16,754 bases of DNA from CAZAFM01 sp964484395 (GTDB lineage Bacteria > Campylobacterota > Campylobacteria > Campylobacterales > CAZAFM01), in assembly GCA_964484395.1 (NCBI GenBank), contig CAZAFM010000052.1, positions 1 to 16,754 on the forward strand. The letters are read 5' to 3'. The notes under the pieces are model-generated. The model was not told where the DNA came from. It saw nothing but the letters and a program-made list of their open reading frames with translations, and made no database searches. Position numbers and translations under genes: made by a program. Below, in pieces: positions 1 to 7,792 of the stretch (within the stretch, counting starts at the first letter, position 1; the number at the start of each line of letters is the position of its first letter).

Positions 1-1017
1 GTTTGCACTTTTTGCCTCAAGTGAGTTAGTCTCTATGTCATAGACAACTTCTTTGGATGTTGTGATTTTTTCTATGAGTTTTTCTACTTGCTCTTTAGTT
101 GTAATAGTCTCTACACTAAACCTTATATCTGCTTTTTTATCCTCAACAACCTCTATAACTGAATCTTTTTTGACCCTATCAAGTGCTTGTTTCATATCAT
201 ATTTTATAAGTTCATCTGTGATTTTTACAAGTGGATTTATCTCTCCTGTTTTTGTAGAGTCTATTTGTAGCTCTATATCTAGGTCTGTTTTTAGCCTTAC
301 TAGCTCTCTACTCAAAAAAGCTTGATCTTTTGACTCTAAGAGTAGATTTTGGGTTCTTTTTGGAGTGATGTTCTCAATATTTTCATATATATTTTCTAAA
401 GTATGATACTCCTCTATAAGTTTACTAGCACCTTTTTGACCTATACCTTTTACTCCGGGTATATTATCGCTTGTATCTCCAAGTATGCTCTGAAACTCTA
501 CAAAATCACAAGGCTTCACTCCAAACTTCTTAAAACAAGCCTCACTATTTATATCTATCTTTTTTATAGGGTCAAAAAGCACTATCCTATCATCATCTAT
601 AAGCTGATATAGGTCTTTATCTGAGCTTACAATCTTCACTCTATAACCCTCTTTTTTAGCTTTTAAAGCAGTAGTTGCAATAATATCATCAGCCTCATAG
701 CCATCTCTGCTTAGATGACAAAACCCCATCTGCTTTATCCACTCTATAGCCACTGGAAGCTGAAGCTTTAGCTCCTGTGGAGCTGGTGGTCGGTTTGCTT
801 TGTATTTACTGTATAGCTCTTTTCTAAACCCCTCTCCCTTCCCTTCAAGAGCAAATAAGAAGTTCTCTTCATGATACTCAGTCCTTAAAGAGTGCAAGAA
901 GTTTACAAAGCCTGTCAAAAGTCCCGTTGGAAAGCCATCCTTGTTCTTAAGCGGAGGCAGGGCGTAGAAGTTTCTAAAAAAAAACGCGTATGTATCAAAA
1001 ATAACTAACTCTTTCAT
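1..1017 (-). CDS. polA: DNA polymerase I, N-terminal part (partial, runs off left edge)
   Basis: The reading frame is open from an ATG at 1017 to the left edge, giving 339 residues without a stop. The first ~290 residues form the 5'-3' (flap/FEN-type) exonuclease domain that removes RNA primers and displaced strands during Okazaki maturation and repair. Visible active-site elements are an Asp near the start (D8), EADD at 108-111, SSDKD at 131-135, and GDTSDNIPGVKGIG at 180-193, the last leading into a helix-hairpin-helix DNA-binding segment. The last residues, VVYDIETNSL (324-333), match the first motif of the 3'-5' proofreading domain, with both acidic residues (D327, E329) present. Proofreading may therefore be intact, but the remaining exo motifs and the polymerase domain lie outside the window. 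The gene is divergent from the SapC gene. Identification as PolA is secure. Confidence 0.95.
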   Translation of the reverse strand, partial: MKELVIFDTYAFFFRNFYALPPLKNKDGFPTGLLTGFVNFLHSLRTEYHEENFLFALEGKGEGFRKELYSKYKANRPPAPQELKLQLPVAIEWIKQMGFCHLSRDGYEADDIIATTALKAKKEGYRVKIVSSDKDLYQLIDDDRIVLFDPIKKIDINSEACFKKFGVKPCDFVEFQSILGDTSDNIPGVKGIGQKGASKLIEEYHTLENIYENIENITPKRTQNLLLESKDQAFLSRELVRLKTDLDIELQIDSTKTGEINPLVKITDELIKYDMKQALDRVKKDSVIEVVEDKKADIRFSVETITTKEQVEKLIEKITTSKEVVYDIETNSLEAKSAN

Positions 1018-1042
1018 AATATAACCCCATTTCTTTGAAGTG

Positions 1043-1071
1043 AGTATATAAAAAAGTGGTTTAAATCCCAA
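1043..1071 (-). promoter_or_regulatory. Candidate sigma70 promoter for polA
   Basis: On the minus strand TTGGGA (1071-1066) is followed after 17 bases by TATACT (1048-1043), about 25 bases before the polA ATG. The -35 box matches consensus at 4 of 6 positions and the -10 at 5 of 6. This is a pattern match only. Confidence 0.4.
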
Positions 1072-1088
1072 AACAAGGATTTAGTAGG

Positions 1089-1094
1089 TAAAAT
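1089..1094 (+). promoter_or_regulatory. Candidate -10 box for the SapC gene
   Basis: TAAAAT preceded by AGG lies 31 bases before the ATG at 1126 in the divergent spacer. No convincing -35 box is seen, which is common in Campylobacterota. Similar TAAAAT boxes precede secG and the small secreted-protein gene in this window. Confidence 0.3.
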
Positions 1095-1125
1095 ACTTCT
1101 AAATTGAAATTTTAAAGGTGAAGTT

Positions 1126-1797
1126 ATGTTAGAAAAAATATTTGTAAGTCCAAAACCACTGGACAAGGAGAAAGATAGAGACCTAAGAGTTAGACCACTT
1201 AATAATTTCAAGCATGCTAGCTCTATAAATCTAGTCCCAATCTACGCAGGTGAAGCTAGAGAGGCTTGCAAGACCTATCCAGTTGTATTTGTAAAAGATA
1301 TAAATGGCTTCATGCCTATTATAATCACTGGTCATAAAGAGGGAGTAAACAACTATGTGGATAAATCTGGAGCATGGAAAGAGGGCGCTTATGTGCCAGC
1401 ACTTATTCGTTCATACCCTTTTGCAGTAGCTGAAAATGAAGGTAATAGCTTTATAGTTTATGATAGTAACTACAAAGGATTTGCAAAAGATGGAGAAGCT
1501 ATTTTCACAGAAGATGGAGAGCTAAGTGAACTTGGACAAAAAATAAGTAAAAATGTAAGTGAAGTTTTTTCAGCTCTTAAGTTTACTAGTGAGCTTTTTA
1601 AGGGTATAGAAGATCTGTTTAAGCAGAGTGATATGAATATCCAAAGAGATGGAGCAACATACAAAATATCTCAACTCCAGATAATAGATGAGGAGAAGTT
1701 TGCTAAAATAGACAAAGATAGACTAGAAGAGCTAAAAGAGAAAAAGATACTTCCTATTATCTATCAGCATCTGCTTTCACTAAATAACAGAGTTTAG
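1126..1797 (+). CDS. SapC family protein
   Basis: The 223-residue product matches the SapC family (Pfam PF07277) in its recognisable landmarks. These are a DLRV-type segment near residue 20, an E-A-x(3)-YPVVF stretch at about 43-55, a GxxxGVNNYVD-like block near 69-79, and YVPALIRSYPF at 89-99. The family was named for a protein of the Campylobacter fetus surface-layer locus, but most members have no proven biochemical role, so a link to S-layers here is unproven. No signal peptide or membrane segment is visible, suggesting a cytosolic or peripheral protein. The start is supported by AAAGGTGA five bases before the ATG. It is divergent from polA and 29 bases upstream of the esterase gene, with which it could be co-transcribed. 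Family assignment is confident; function is not. Confidence 0.85.
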   Translation: MLEKIFVSPKPLDKEKDRDLRVRPLNNFKHASSINLVPIYAGEAREACKTYPVVFVKDINGFMPIIITGHKEGVNNYVDKSGAWKEGAYVPALIRSYPFAVAENEGNSFIVYDSNYKGFAKDGEAIFTEDGELSELGQKISKNVSEVFSALKFTSELFKGIEDLFKQSDMNIQRDGATYKISQLQIIDEEKFAKIDKDRLEELKEKKILPIIYQHLLSLNNRV

Positions 1798-1826
1798 ATT
1801 TGCTTGAGGGATTTTAGGCTGTCTTT

Positions 1827-2453
1827 ATGAGTAGTGGAAATAGACCTATTGGTATGATTGTTGTTTTATTTCTGCTAGTACTGCAGGTTGCAAGTGCTAG
1901 TTCAGATAGTAAGACTATTTTGTTTTTAGGTGACTCCTTAACTGAAGGCTTTGGAGTGGCTAAAGAAGCTACTTATCCAAGCCAAGTCCAAGCATTAGCA
2001 AAAAGCAGACTTAATAAAAATATCAATGTCATAAATGGTGGAGTGAGTGGCTCAACTACAAGTGATGGACTACAGAGGCTTAAGTGGTATTTAAAGAGGA
2101 AGCCTGATATTGTCTTTATTAACCTTGGGGCGAATGATGGACTAAGGGGCTTAAATCTTGAAAAAAGTCAAAAAAACCTTGAAGAGATTGTTGAGCATGC
2201 ACAAGACTCTGGTGCAACAGTCCTGCTTGCAGGTATGCTAATGCCACCAAACTATGGAGATGAGTACACAGAGGATTTTAAAAATATGTATAAGAAAATA
2301 AAAGATAAATACAACTTAAAATATATGCCTTTTTTGCTAAAAGGGGTTGCAGGAGAGAAGGAGTTTAACCAAGCAGATGGAATCCATCCTAATAAAAAAG
2401 GCTATAAGATTATCGCCGAAGAAGTTTTTGAATTTATAAAAGATGAGCTTTGA
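1827..2453 (+). CDS. tesA: TesA-like SGNH/GDSL esterase (arylesterase/lysophospholipase), secreted
   Basis: The 208-residue product is a periplasmic SGNH hydrolase of the TesA (thioesterase I / lysophospholipase L1 / arylesterase) type. A signal peptide covers about 1-25 (hydrophobic IVVLFLLVLQVA, cleavage probably after ASA). Block I is FLGDSLTEGFG with nucleophile S37. Block II contains the NGGVSGS glycine (70-76), block III is GAND with N103, and block V is DGIHPN with D184 and H187. The catalytic triad and oxyanion residues are therefore complete. The family hydrolyses short acyl esters, lysophospholipids or acyl-thioesters; the true substrate is unknown. An AGG about eight bases before the ATG supports the start; an internal ATG at residue 10 would shorten the n-region. 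Its TGA overlaps the ATG of the next gene, coupling it to the ABC ATPase. Confidence 0.88.
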   Translation: MSSGNRPIGMIVVLFLLVLQVASASSDSKTILFLGDSLTEGFGVAKEATYPSQVQALAKSRLNKNINVINGGVSGSTTSDGLQRLKWYLKRKPDIVFINLGANDGLRGLNLEKSQKNLEEIVEHAQDSGATVLLAGMLMPPNYGDEYTEDFKNMYKKIKDKYNLKYMPFLLKGVAGEKEFNQADGIHPNKKGYKIIAEEVFEFIKDEL

Positions 2454-3112
2454 TGCTTAAACTAAAATCAATCAAAAAATCCTACACCCAAGGCGTAGAA
2501 AACATTGAGATATTTCAAAATCTAGATTTTCATGTACAAGAGGGTATGAGAGTTGCTATCATGGGAAAGTCAGGAAGTGGCAAATCCACCCTTCTATCAC
2601 TAATCTCAGGAATTATCAAGCCAGATAGAGGTGATATAGTCTTAAATTCCATCTCATACAAAGAGCTTCATGAGAGTCAGCTAAATGATTTTAGAGCAAC
2701 AAATATAGGCTTTGTATTCCAGAACTTCCACTTAGTCTCTTACCTAAATGCTCTTGAAAATGTGATGCTTCCAGCTAAAGTCTGTAATATTCCAAACCCT
2801 AAAGAAAAGGCAACAGAGCTTTTAAGAAGCGTTGGATTAGAGCATAGGCTAAATCATCTCCCCTCACAGTTAAGCGGGGGTGAGAAGCAACGCGTAGCCA
2901 TAGCAAGAGCACTAATTCATAACCCCAAAATAATACTTGCAGATGAGCCAAGTGGTAATCTAGATGAAGAGACAGGAATCGCTGTTATGGATAAACTTTT
3001 TGAGCTTATTGAGCAAAATGGAACCACTTTAATTCTTGTAACTCACTCAAAAGAGATAGCAAGTCGTTGTGAGAAGGTTTATAAGCTTATTTCAGGAACT
3101 CTAACTCATTGA
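2453..3112 (+). CDS. ybbA: ABC transporter ATP-binding protein, YbbA/LolD type
   Basis: This 219-residue ATPase would power the FtsX-type permease encoded next, on the cytosolic face of the inner membrane. All ABC motifs are intact: Walker A GKSGSGKST (38-46), Q-loop Q90, signature LSGGE (140-144), Walker B ILADEP (D164, E165), D-loop D171 and switch His H198. Length and the FVFQ / LADEPSGNLD style put it in the LolD/MacB/YbbA subfamily. Sitting between a TesA-like esterase and an ~820-residue permease points to YbbA rather than LolD. I chose the ATG at 2453, which overlaps the upstream stop as TGATG; a TTG directly before it (2450) is possible but would add only one residue. The stop overlaps the TTG start of the permease. 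Substrate unknown; lipid or lipoprotein-like cargo is suggested only by family. Confidence 0.9.
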   Translation: MLKLKSIKKSYTQGVENIEIFQNLDFHVQEGMRVAIMGKSGSGKSTLLSLISGIIKPDRGDIVLNSISYKELHESQLNDFRATNIGFVFQNFHLVSYLNALENVMLPAKVCNIPNPKEKATELLRSVGLEHRLNHLPSQLSGGEKQRVAIARALIHNPKIILADEPSGNLDEETGIAVMDKLFELIEQNGTTLILVTHSKEIASRCEKVYKLISGTLTH

Positions 3113-5577
3113 TAGCAGTAGAGTTGGTTTTAAAGGCACTTGCGCGCTCAAAATATTTTAGCCTAATATTTATACTAAACTTTGTTTTAGCTATTGCCTC
3201 ACTCTCATATCTGCAGTTTTTTAAAGAGAGTATTGATACCTCACTAGATACAAAGGCCAAAAGCCTTCTTGGTGCTGATTTAGTTGTATCTTCTAGATTT
3301 CCTATAAGTGATAAGCAAAAAGAGCAGATAAAAAACAATCTTCCAGAGATAAAAGACTCTAATGAAGGACTCTCAACTCTTAGTATGGTAGCCTCAGAAA
3401 AAAGAGCCAGACTTATGGAGATTGTCAAGATAAATGAAGGCTTCCCTTATTATGGAGGACTGGAGTTTGATGATAAATCAACCTATCCAGATGGTGAACC
3501 TATGCCAAAATCCAATGAAGTGTGGGTCTATAAGGAGGCTTTAGATCTGCTTGGGTTAAATCAGGGAGGCTCACTCAAAATAGGAAGCAAGAGCTTTATT
3601 GTAAAAAAAGTAATAGAAGCAGATTCGCTTAAAAGTGCAAGTTTTAGTGGCTTTATGCCAAAGATTTATATGAGTAGTGAAGGTCTAGCTAGAAGTGAAC
3701 TGTTGCAGTTTGGCTCAACAGCTAGATATAAACTAAACTTCTCTTTCAAAAAAAACTTCAGCAACAACAAGCTAGAAGAGCTTGAAGAGAGAATTGAAGA
3801 GAAGCTTGATGAGAGCCTGCGTGTTTTATCACCTAATGATGGTAGAGATAGACTTCTGCGTGTTTTGAGCTTTCTTACAAACTTTTTGTCTTTAGTCTCA
3901 CTTGTCTCTTTTTTCTTGGGACTTGTGGGGCTTATATATCTGTATTCTGGCTTTTTGAGAAAACACCAAAAAGACATAACGGTTTTAAGCGATCTAGGTC
4001 TTAGTAAGAAGAATATAATCTTTACCTATCTTCTGCATCTTTTGGTGCTTATTTCTATTTCTAGTATTATTGTTTTTTCACTTATTGGGGTTTCTGTGCG
4101 CTTTATTGCTCCTCTGCTTCAGAGCTACATAGATTTTGAATTTGATTTTTCGGTTGATTATCTCTTTTTCTTGAAGTCCGCACTAATACTTTTTCTACTT
4201 AGCTTAAGCATAGGATTACCTCTTATTCTTCCCCTGCTCCAAAGAGAGAAAAAAGGATTTTTCAAGGTAGTTTTAGGATTTATCCCTTTTGTGGTTTTGC
4301 TTTTGATAATATCACACTTTGTTACACCAATGAAAAATATAGGCTTCTTCTTTGCATTGGCAGTACTTGCTCTGATAACTCTTCTTTTTTTAATAGGTGT
4401 TTTTTTATTGAGAAGGCTTGATTTTTCAGGTCATCTAAACAACCTATCTCTATCACTAGCTATAAAAAACATCACAAGAGAGAAGAAAACATCTCTAACC
4501 CTTTTTATAGCAATACTTCTATGCACGGCGTTTTTTAGCCTAATACCTCAGGTTGGCTCATCACTCTCTAATGCCCTAAGCCAGAGTGCGCAGGATCGAC
4601 CTAGATTTTTTGTCATTGATGCTAAAGAGGAGCAGATAGATGAGCTAAGAGATGAAGTTGGCAATATGGGCGCAAGACTTCAAAATATCGAACCAATGAT
4701 TCGAGGGCGTATCATAAAAATAAATGACAGAGAACAAAAAGCAGATAATAGTAACTCTAAAGATGCAGCAGTAAATCTCTCATATAGAAGCAACATAAAA
4801 GATAGTGAAGAGATTATTGAGGGAAGAGATTTTAGTGGTATCTATAAATCACAGGATTTTTCAGAGCCTATTGAGCTCAGCGTTGAAGAGAGGTTTGCAC
4901 AAAGAAGGGGAATAGAGCTTGGTGATTATATCGTATTTGATGTTTTGGGTCTTGAACTAGAAGCTGTGGTGGTAAATATTAGAACTGTTAAATGGACTGA
5001 ATTTGTGCCTAATTTCTTTTTGATTTTTCAAAAAGGAGCACTTGATGATGCACCAAAGACACTTCTTGCTACGATATCTTCAGGGGATTATAGTGCTACA
5101 GAGATGCTTTTAGAGCTAACTGATAAATTTCCATCTCTAACAGTTATAGATGTTAAAAATCTCTTTGAATCTTTTGCAGAGCTTGTGGAGAGTGTGGCAT
5201 CTATTACTGAAAAAATGAGTCTTTATTCAATCTCAATAGGACTTATTATGAGCTTTATAATTATTCAGTATCAAATGAACCTACAAAAAGATAATATCTT
5301 AAGACTCAAAATGATTGGTGTAAAAAATAGAGCTATTAAAAACGCTTTTTTGCTTGAGTTTGGGCTAATCTCCTTTGTTGCTAGTAGCCTTGGGATTATT
5401 CTTGGTAGTGTTGGGTCATATTTTATAAGTGCGTTGCTTTTTGAGTCATATTGGGATTTTAGGGCTGATATTTTACTACTCTATTTTGCACTTATACCAG
5501 CATTGACGATTTTTATTGTTAGTGTTTTTACATCAAAAATAATCCATCAAAAGGAGAATGTTCTTTTTGGAGAGTAG
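3109..5577 (+). CDS. ybbP: FtsX-family ABC permease, YbbP-like
   Basis: The 822-residue protein has the layout of YbbP-type permeases, close to the ~800 residues usual for that group. One transmembrane helix (about 16-38) is followed by a large periplasmic domain beginning LLGADLVVSS (53-62). A block of about six helices follows (roughly 250-282, 303-335, 352-378, 384-406, 409-434, 460-482). A second periplasmic domain (~483-700) and three final helices (704-727, 747-776, 787-809) complete it, ten helices in all. It should pair with the ATPase just upstream; such machines usually extract or transmit force to envelope substrates rather than run a channel. I use the TTG at 3109, overlapping the ATPase stop (TTGA), because no ATG lies before the first helix. 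It ends only 10 bases from the stop of the convergent Bat operon. The transported substrate cannot be read from sequence. Confidence 0.88.
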   Translation: MIAVELVLKALARSKYFSLIFILNFVLAIASLSYLQFFKESIDTSLDTKAKSLLGADLVVSSRFPISDKQKEQIKNNLPEIKDSNEGLSTLSMVASEKRARLMEIVKINEGFPYYGGLEFDDKSTYPDGEPMPKSNEVWVYKEALDLLGLNQGGSLKIGSKSFIVKKVIEADSLKSASFSGFMPKIYMSSEGLARSELLQFGSTARYKLNFSFKKNFSNNKLEELEERIEEKLDESLRVLSPNDGRDRLLRVLSFLTNFLSLVSLVSFFLGLVGLIYLYSGFLRKHQKDITVLSDLGLSKKNIIFTYLLHLLVLISISSIIVFSLIGVSVRFIAPLLQSYIDFEFDFSVDYLFFLKSALILFLLSLSIGLPLILPLLQREKKGFFKVVLGFIPFVVLLLIISHFVTPMKNIGFFFALAVLALITLLFLIGVFLLRRLDFSGHLNNLSLSLAIKNITREKKTSLTLFIAILLCTAFFSLIPQVGSSLSNALSQSAQDRPRFFVIDAKEEQIDELRDEVGNMGARLQNIEPMIRGRIIKINDREQKADNSNSKDAAVNLSYRSNIKDSEEIIEGRDFSGIYKSQDFSEPIELSVEERFAQRRGIELGDYIVFDVLGLELEAVVVNIRTVKWTEFVPNFFLIFQKGALDDAPKTLLATISSGDYSATEMLLELTDKFPSLTVIDVKNLFESFAELVESVASITEKMSLYSISIGLIMSFIIIQYQMNLQKDNILRLKMIGVKNRAIKNAFLLEFGLISFVASSLGIILGSVGSYFISALLFESYWDFRADILLLYFALIPALTIFIVSVFTSKIIHQKENVLFGE

Positions 5578-5587
5578 TAAGGTTGTT

Positions 5588-6694
5588 TTAATCTATTTTT
5601 AAAAGAGGAATTTTTTTTCTCTTTTTTGTTTTTAAAGGCTCTTGGTTTTGCTGACTTAGCTCTAGATTGATTTTGGCTTTTGGGTTATCTTCTATTTTTA
5701 GAGCATCTTTATATAGTTTTATAGCTTCATCTCTCTTGTCTAGCAAAAAGTAGCAGTTTGCCTCATTATAAGCCTTGTAGAACTTCTCTTGTTTGCTTTT
5801 TGGTTTAAACTTTTTGTAGCTCTCTAGGGCTTTTTCATACTCTCCTAGCTTGTAGTAGCAGTTTCCTTTGTTGTAGTGTACTCTGTTTTTATCGACCATT
5901 TCAAAGCTCTTAAGTGCTTCTTTGTAATTCCCTATCTCATAGCTCTCATAGGCTCTATCAAGATAGTAAAAGTCAAAAAGCCCAGCCTCTAGGTGCTTCT
6001 GAGGTAAAAAGAGAAGCAAGATAAACAGTAGCTTCATCTTAAGAGTAAAAGGTATAAAAATAGCTACAAAAAAAAGCACAACCCCAACTATAAGAGGATA
6101 GATATACAGCTCATCTATATTGAGAAAAAAATCACTACTTGAAGGGGTTTCTAAAGATGGAAGGGTGCTAACTCCCACTATATAAACAGAGTCAAACCTC
6201 TCTTTTAAAGCTTCTATTTTCTGCATATCTGGCGGCTCTTTTTTATACTCGTATAGACTAAGTCGCTTCAAAGTCTCTTCTAAGAACCTATAATCCCTAC
6301 TCTTAGGGTATATGAGATAGAGGTCACTACTCAAAAGATATGTAGTGATGGAGTATTTTGCTTCTTTGTATATATCTATAGCTTGATTAAGAGAGTCTTG
6401 GTTGCTTTTTTGTTCTATAATAATAATACTTGCATCTTTTTTTATCTGAGTGTTTTGATCTACTTTTTTGACAAGTGCTGGTCTTGAGTAGGCTATTATG
6501 AGCATTATAGCTGAGAGTAGAAGTAGGGTGTTTTTGAAGTTTTTGCTCATACCTTTTCTCTCTTGTAGATTTTTTAGCATTGATAAAGAGAAGTTTCGTT
6601 GCAACAAAGATGCATTTGTCAAAACAAGATAGGCAAAAAACAGCGTAGGACCAAGAATTAGTACAAGTACTTCAGGTTGTAGAAATTCAAGCAT
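5588..6694 (-). CDS. BatB-like degenerate VWA protein fused to BatC-like TPR domain
   Basis: The 368-residue membrane protein is the last gene of the Bat-type operon. Residues 1-75 carry two transmembrane segments (about 8-28 and 55-70), as in BatB. Residues 87-180 occupy the place of the von Willebrand A domain, but it is short and the metal-site motif DxSxS is replaced by E94-Q-K96-S-N98. The usual TDG strand reads YIVGVS. A helix at about 198-218 is followed at once by MKLLFILLLFLP (220-231), which looks like an ancestral signal peptide. Then come about three TPR repeats (roughly 245-345) with a lysine-rich end. The protein thus reads as a fusion of BatB and BatC, which are often separate genes. 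The ATG overlaps the end of the BatA-like gene by eight bases. Bat proteins are linked to envelope stress and aerotolerance mainly in other phyla; the role here is inferred. Confidence 0.72.
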   Translation of the reverse strand: MLEFLQPEVLVLILGPTLFFAYLVLTNASLLQRNFSLSMLKNLQERKGMSKNFKNTLLLLSAIMLIIAYSRPALVKKVDQNTQIKKDASIIIIEQKSNQDSLNQAIDIYKEAKYSITTYLLSSDLYLIYPKSRDYRFLEETLKRLSLYEYKKEPPDMQKIEALKERFDSVYIVGVSTLPSLETPSSSDFFLNIDELYIYPLIVGVVLFFVAIFIPFTLKMKLLFILLLFLPQKHLEAGLFDFYYLDRAYESYEIGNYKEALKSFEMVDKNRVHYNKGNCYYKLGEYEKALESYKKFKPKSKQEKFYKAYNEANCYFLLDKRDEAIKLYKDALKIEDNPKAKINLELSQQNQEPLKTKKRKKIPLLKID

Positions 6695-7436
6695 CTCTTC
6701 TTATCCTGTTTTGCAGATAGATATACAGTAGTAGCATACACAGAGCGCCAAAAAGAGGATATAAAAAGTAGGGCTTTTTTTCTGTGACAGTAATATCACT
6801 AATTTTCTCTATTGGATTTAGTTTTTTTATACTCTCTTTTGAGTCTATTTGCTCAACTTTTAGCTCAGGAATGAACTTTTTTAGCTTTAAAACATCATCT
6901 TTAATATCCTCTTTGTCAAACCCCACAAGAAAAAGAGTTGTGTTTTTTATGTGCGAGAGTGAAATACTAGCAGTCATAGCACTGAAGATATTTGGTTGTT
7001 CTTCATCTATAACTCTTAGGTTTTTAATGATTTTTTTTGTTGAGATTATATCTGATGTTAGGGGTACTATTTTATGAAAGCTACTAAGAAGTGCTGAGAT
7101 AGCTACTTTTGAGGGTTCTGTTTTGTCTATTGATGCTAGTGCTAGCTCTTTTGTCTCTTTGTTTTTTAGATTTAGCAAAAAAATCGCCTCTTTAGAGATT
7201 AAAGAGGTGTAGGTTTTCTCCATAGTGGTTGTAGGAAAGCTTAGAGCTAGACTTAGAAGTAGAACTACCAAAGCCTCTACATAAGAGATTAATACACTCT
7301 GCTTTTTAAAGACCTTCTTAAGTATATCTACTCTTGAAAAGTATGTAGCTTCACTTTTTTGCCTCACTAGAAGCTTAAGAAGTAGATATAGTACAAAAAC
7401 AAGTAGTGCAGAGGGATATATAAGCTCTATATTCAT
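6687..7436 (-). CDS. BatA-like membrane protein with degenerate VWA domain
   Basis: The 249-residue product has the BatA arrangement: two N-terminal transmembrane segments (about 5-24 and 48-67), a middle domain (about 80-205) and a C-terminal helix (about 222-241) ending in RIRRDA. In typical BatA the middle domain is a von Willebrand A domain starting with a D-x-S-x-S metal site. Here the matching stretch is FLLNLKNKE (86-94), with N89, K91 and K93 at the metal-ligand positions, and the later TDG strand reads FLVGFD (169-174). The fold may persist, but divalent-metal adhesion chemistry looks lost. It overlaps the upstream gene by ATGA and the downstream gene by eight bases, so translation is probably coupled. 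The BatA call rests mainly on operon position and topology. Confidence 0.65.
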   Translation of the reverse strand: MNIELIYPSALLVFVLYLLLKLLVRQKSEATYFSRVDILKKVFKKQSVLISYVEALVVLLLSLALSFPTTTMEKTYTSLISKEAIFLLNLKNKETKELALASIDKTEPSKVAISALLSSFHKIVPLTSDIISTKKIIKNLRVIDEEQPNIFSAMTASISLSHIKNTTLFLVGFDKEDIKDDVLKLKKFIPELKVEQIDSKESIKKLNPIEKISDITVTEKKPYFLYPLFGALCMLLLYIYLQNRIRRDA

Positions 7437-7792
7437 ACATCTACCTCTTTTGCAAACTCATTAATATGATTTTTTAGGCTACTACTTACCTCTGGGACTA
7501 TTTTTTTATATTTATGAGATTTTAGATCTTTTATGAGCTTTTTTGCATACTCACTATTTTGAGGGGTAGAGAGTTTTTTTATAAGCTTAGTGGCTCTATA
7601 CGCATCAGCTTTTGGGTCCTCAAACTTCAAATTTAAAAGCTCCTTTTTTGCTTTTTTCCTATCTTGTGTGCTAAATCTACTAAAAAAAAAGTACAAAATA
7701 GTCAAAACTAAAAAAACTAGCAAAACAGACAGAGCTAAAAAGTAGTAAAGTGATAAATCCTCAACTTCTAACAGTGGCGCAATATTTGCCAT
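7433..7792 (-). CDS. Short DUF4381-like single-pass membrane protein
   Basis: The 119-residue product has one strong transmembrane helix (about 14-37) after a short N-terminal segment, then a basic, helical cytoplasmic tail with AKKELLNL and a leucine/lysine-rich helix. This is the shape of DUF4381 proteins, which usually sit between the DUF58 and BatA genes, as this one does, though it is shorter than the typical ~150-170 residues. Its ATG overlaps the stop of the DUF58 gene by one base (TAATG) and its own stop overlaps the BatA-like ATG (ATGA). No enzymatic motif is visible. A structural or linker role in the MoxR/Bat complex is inferred from context alone. Confidence 0.6.
   Translation of the reverse strand: MANIAPLLEVEDLSLYYFLALSVLLVFLVLTILYFFFSRFSTQDRKKAKKELLNLKFEDPKADAYRATKLIKKLSTPQNSEYAKKLIKDLKSHKYKKIVPEVSSSLKNHINEFAKEVDV

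Noticed and set aside
53..325. Plus-strand open frame of 90 codons at the left edge
   Set aside because: It is antisense to the polA coding frame, which is open throughout and carries clear exonuclease motifs.
3666..3977. Minus-strand 103-codon open frame
   Set aside because: It is antisense to the FtsX-type permease and has the low-complexity Ser/Leu/Lys content of a shadow frame.
5601..5625. AAAAGAG / CTCTTTT hairpin followed by T-rich sequence, as terminator for the plus-strand permease gene
   Set aside because: Each stem arm has only two G/C positions, the loop is 11 bases, and it lies inside the convergent gene's codons for a lysine-rich tail, where A/T runs are expected.
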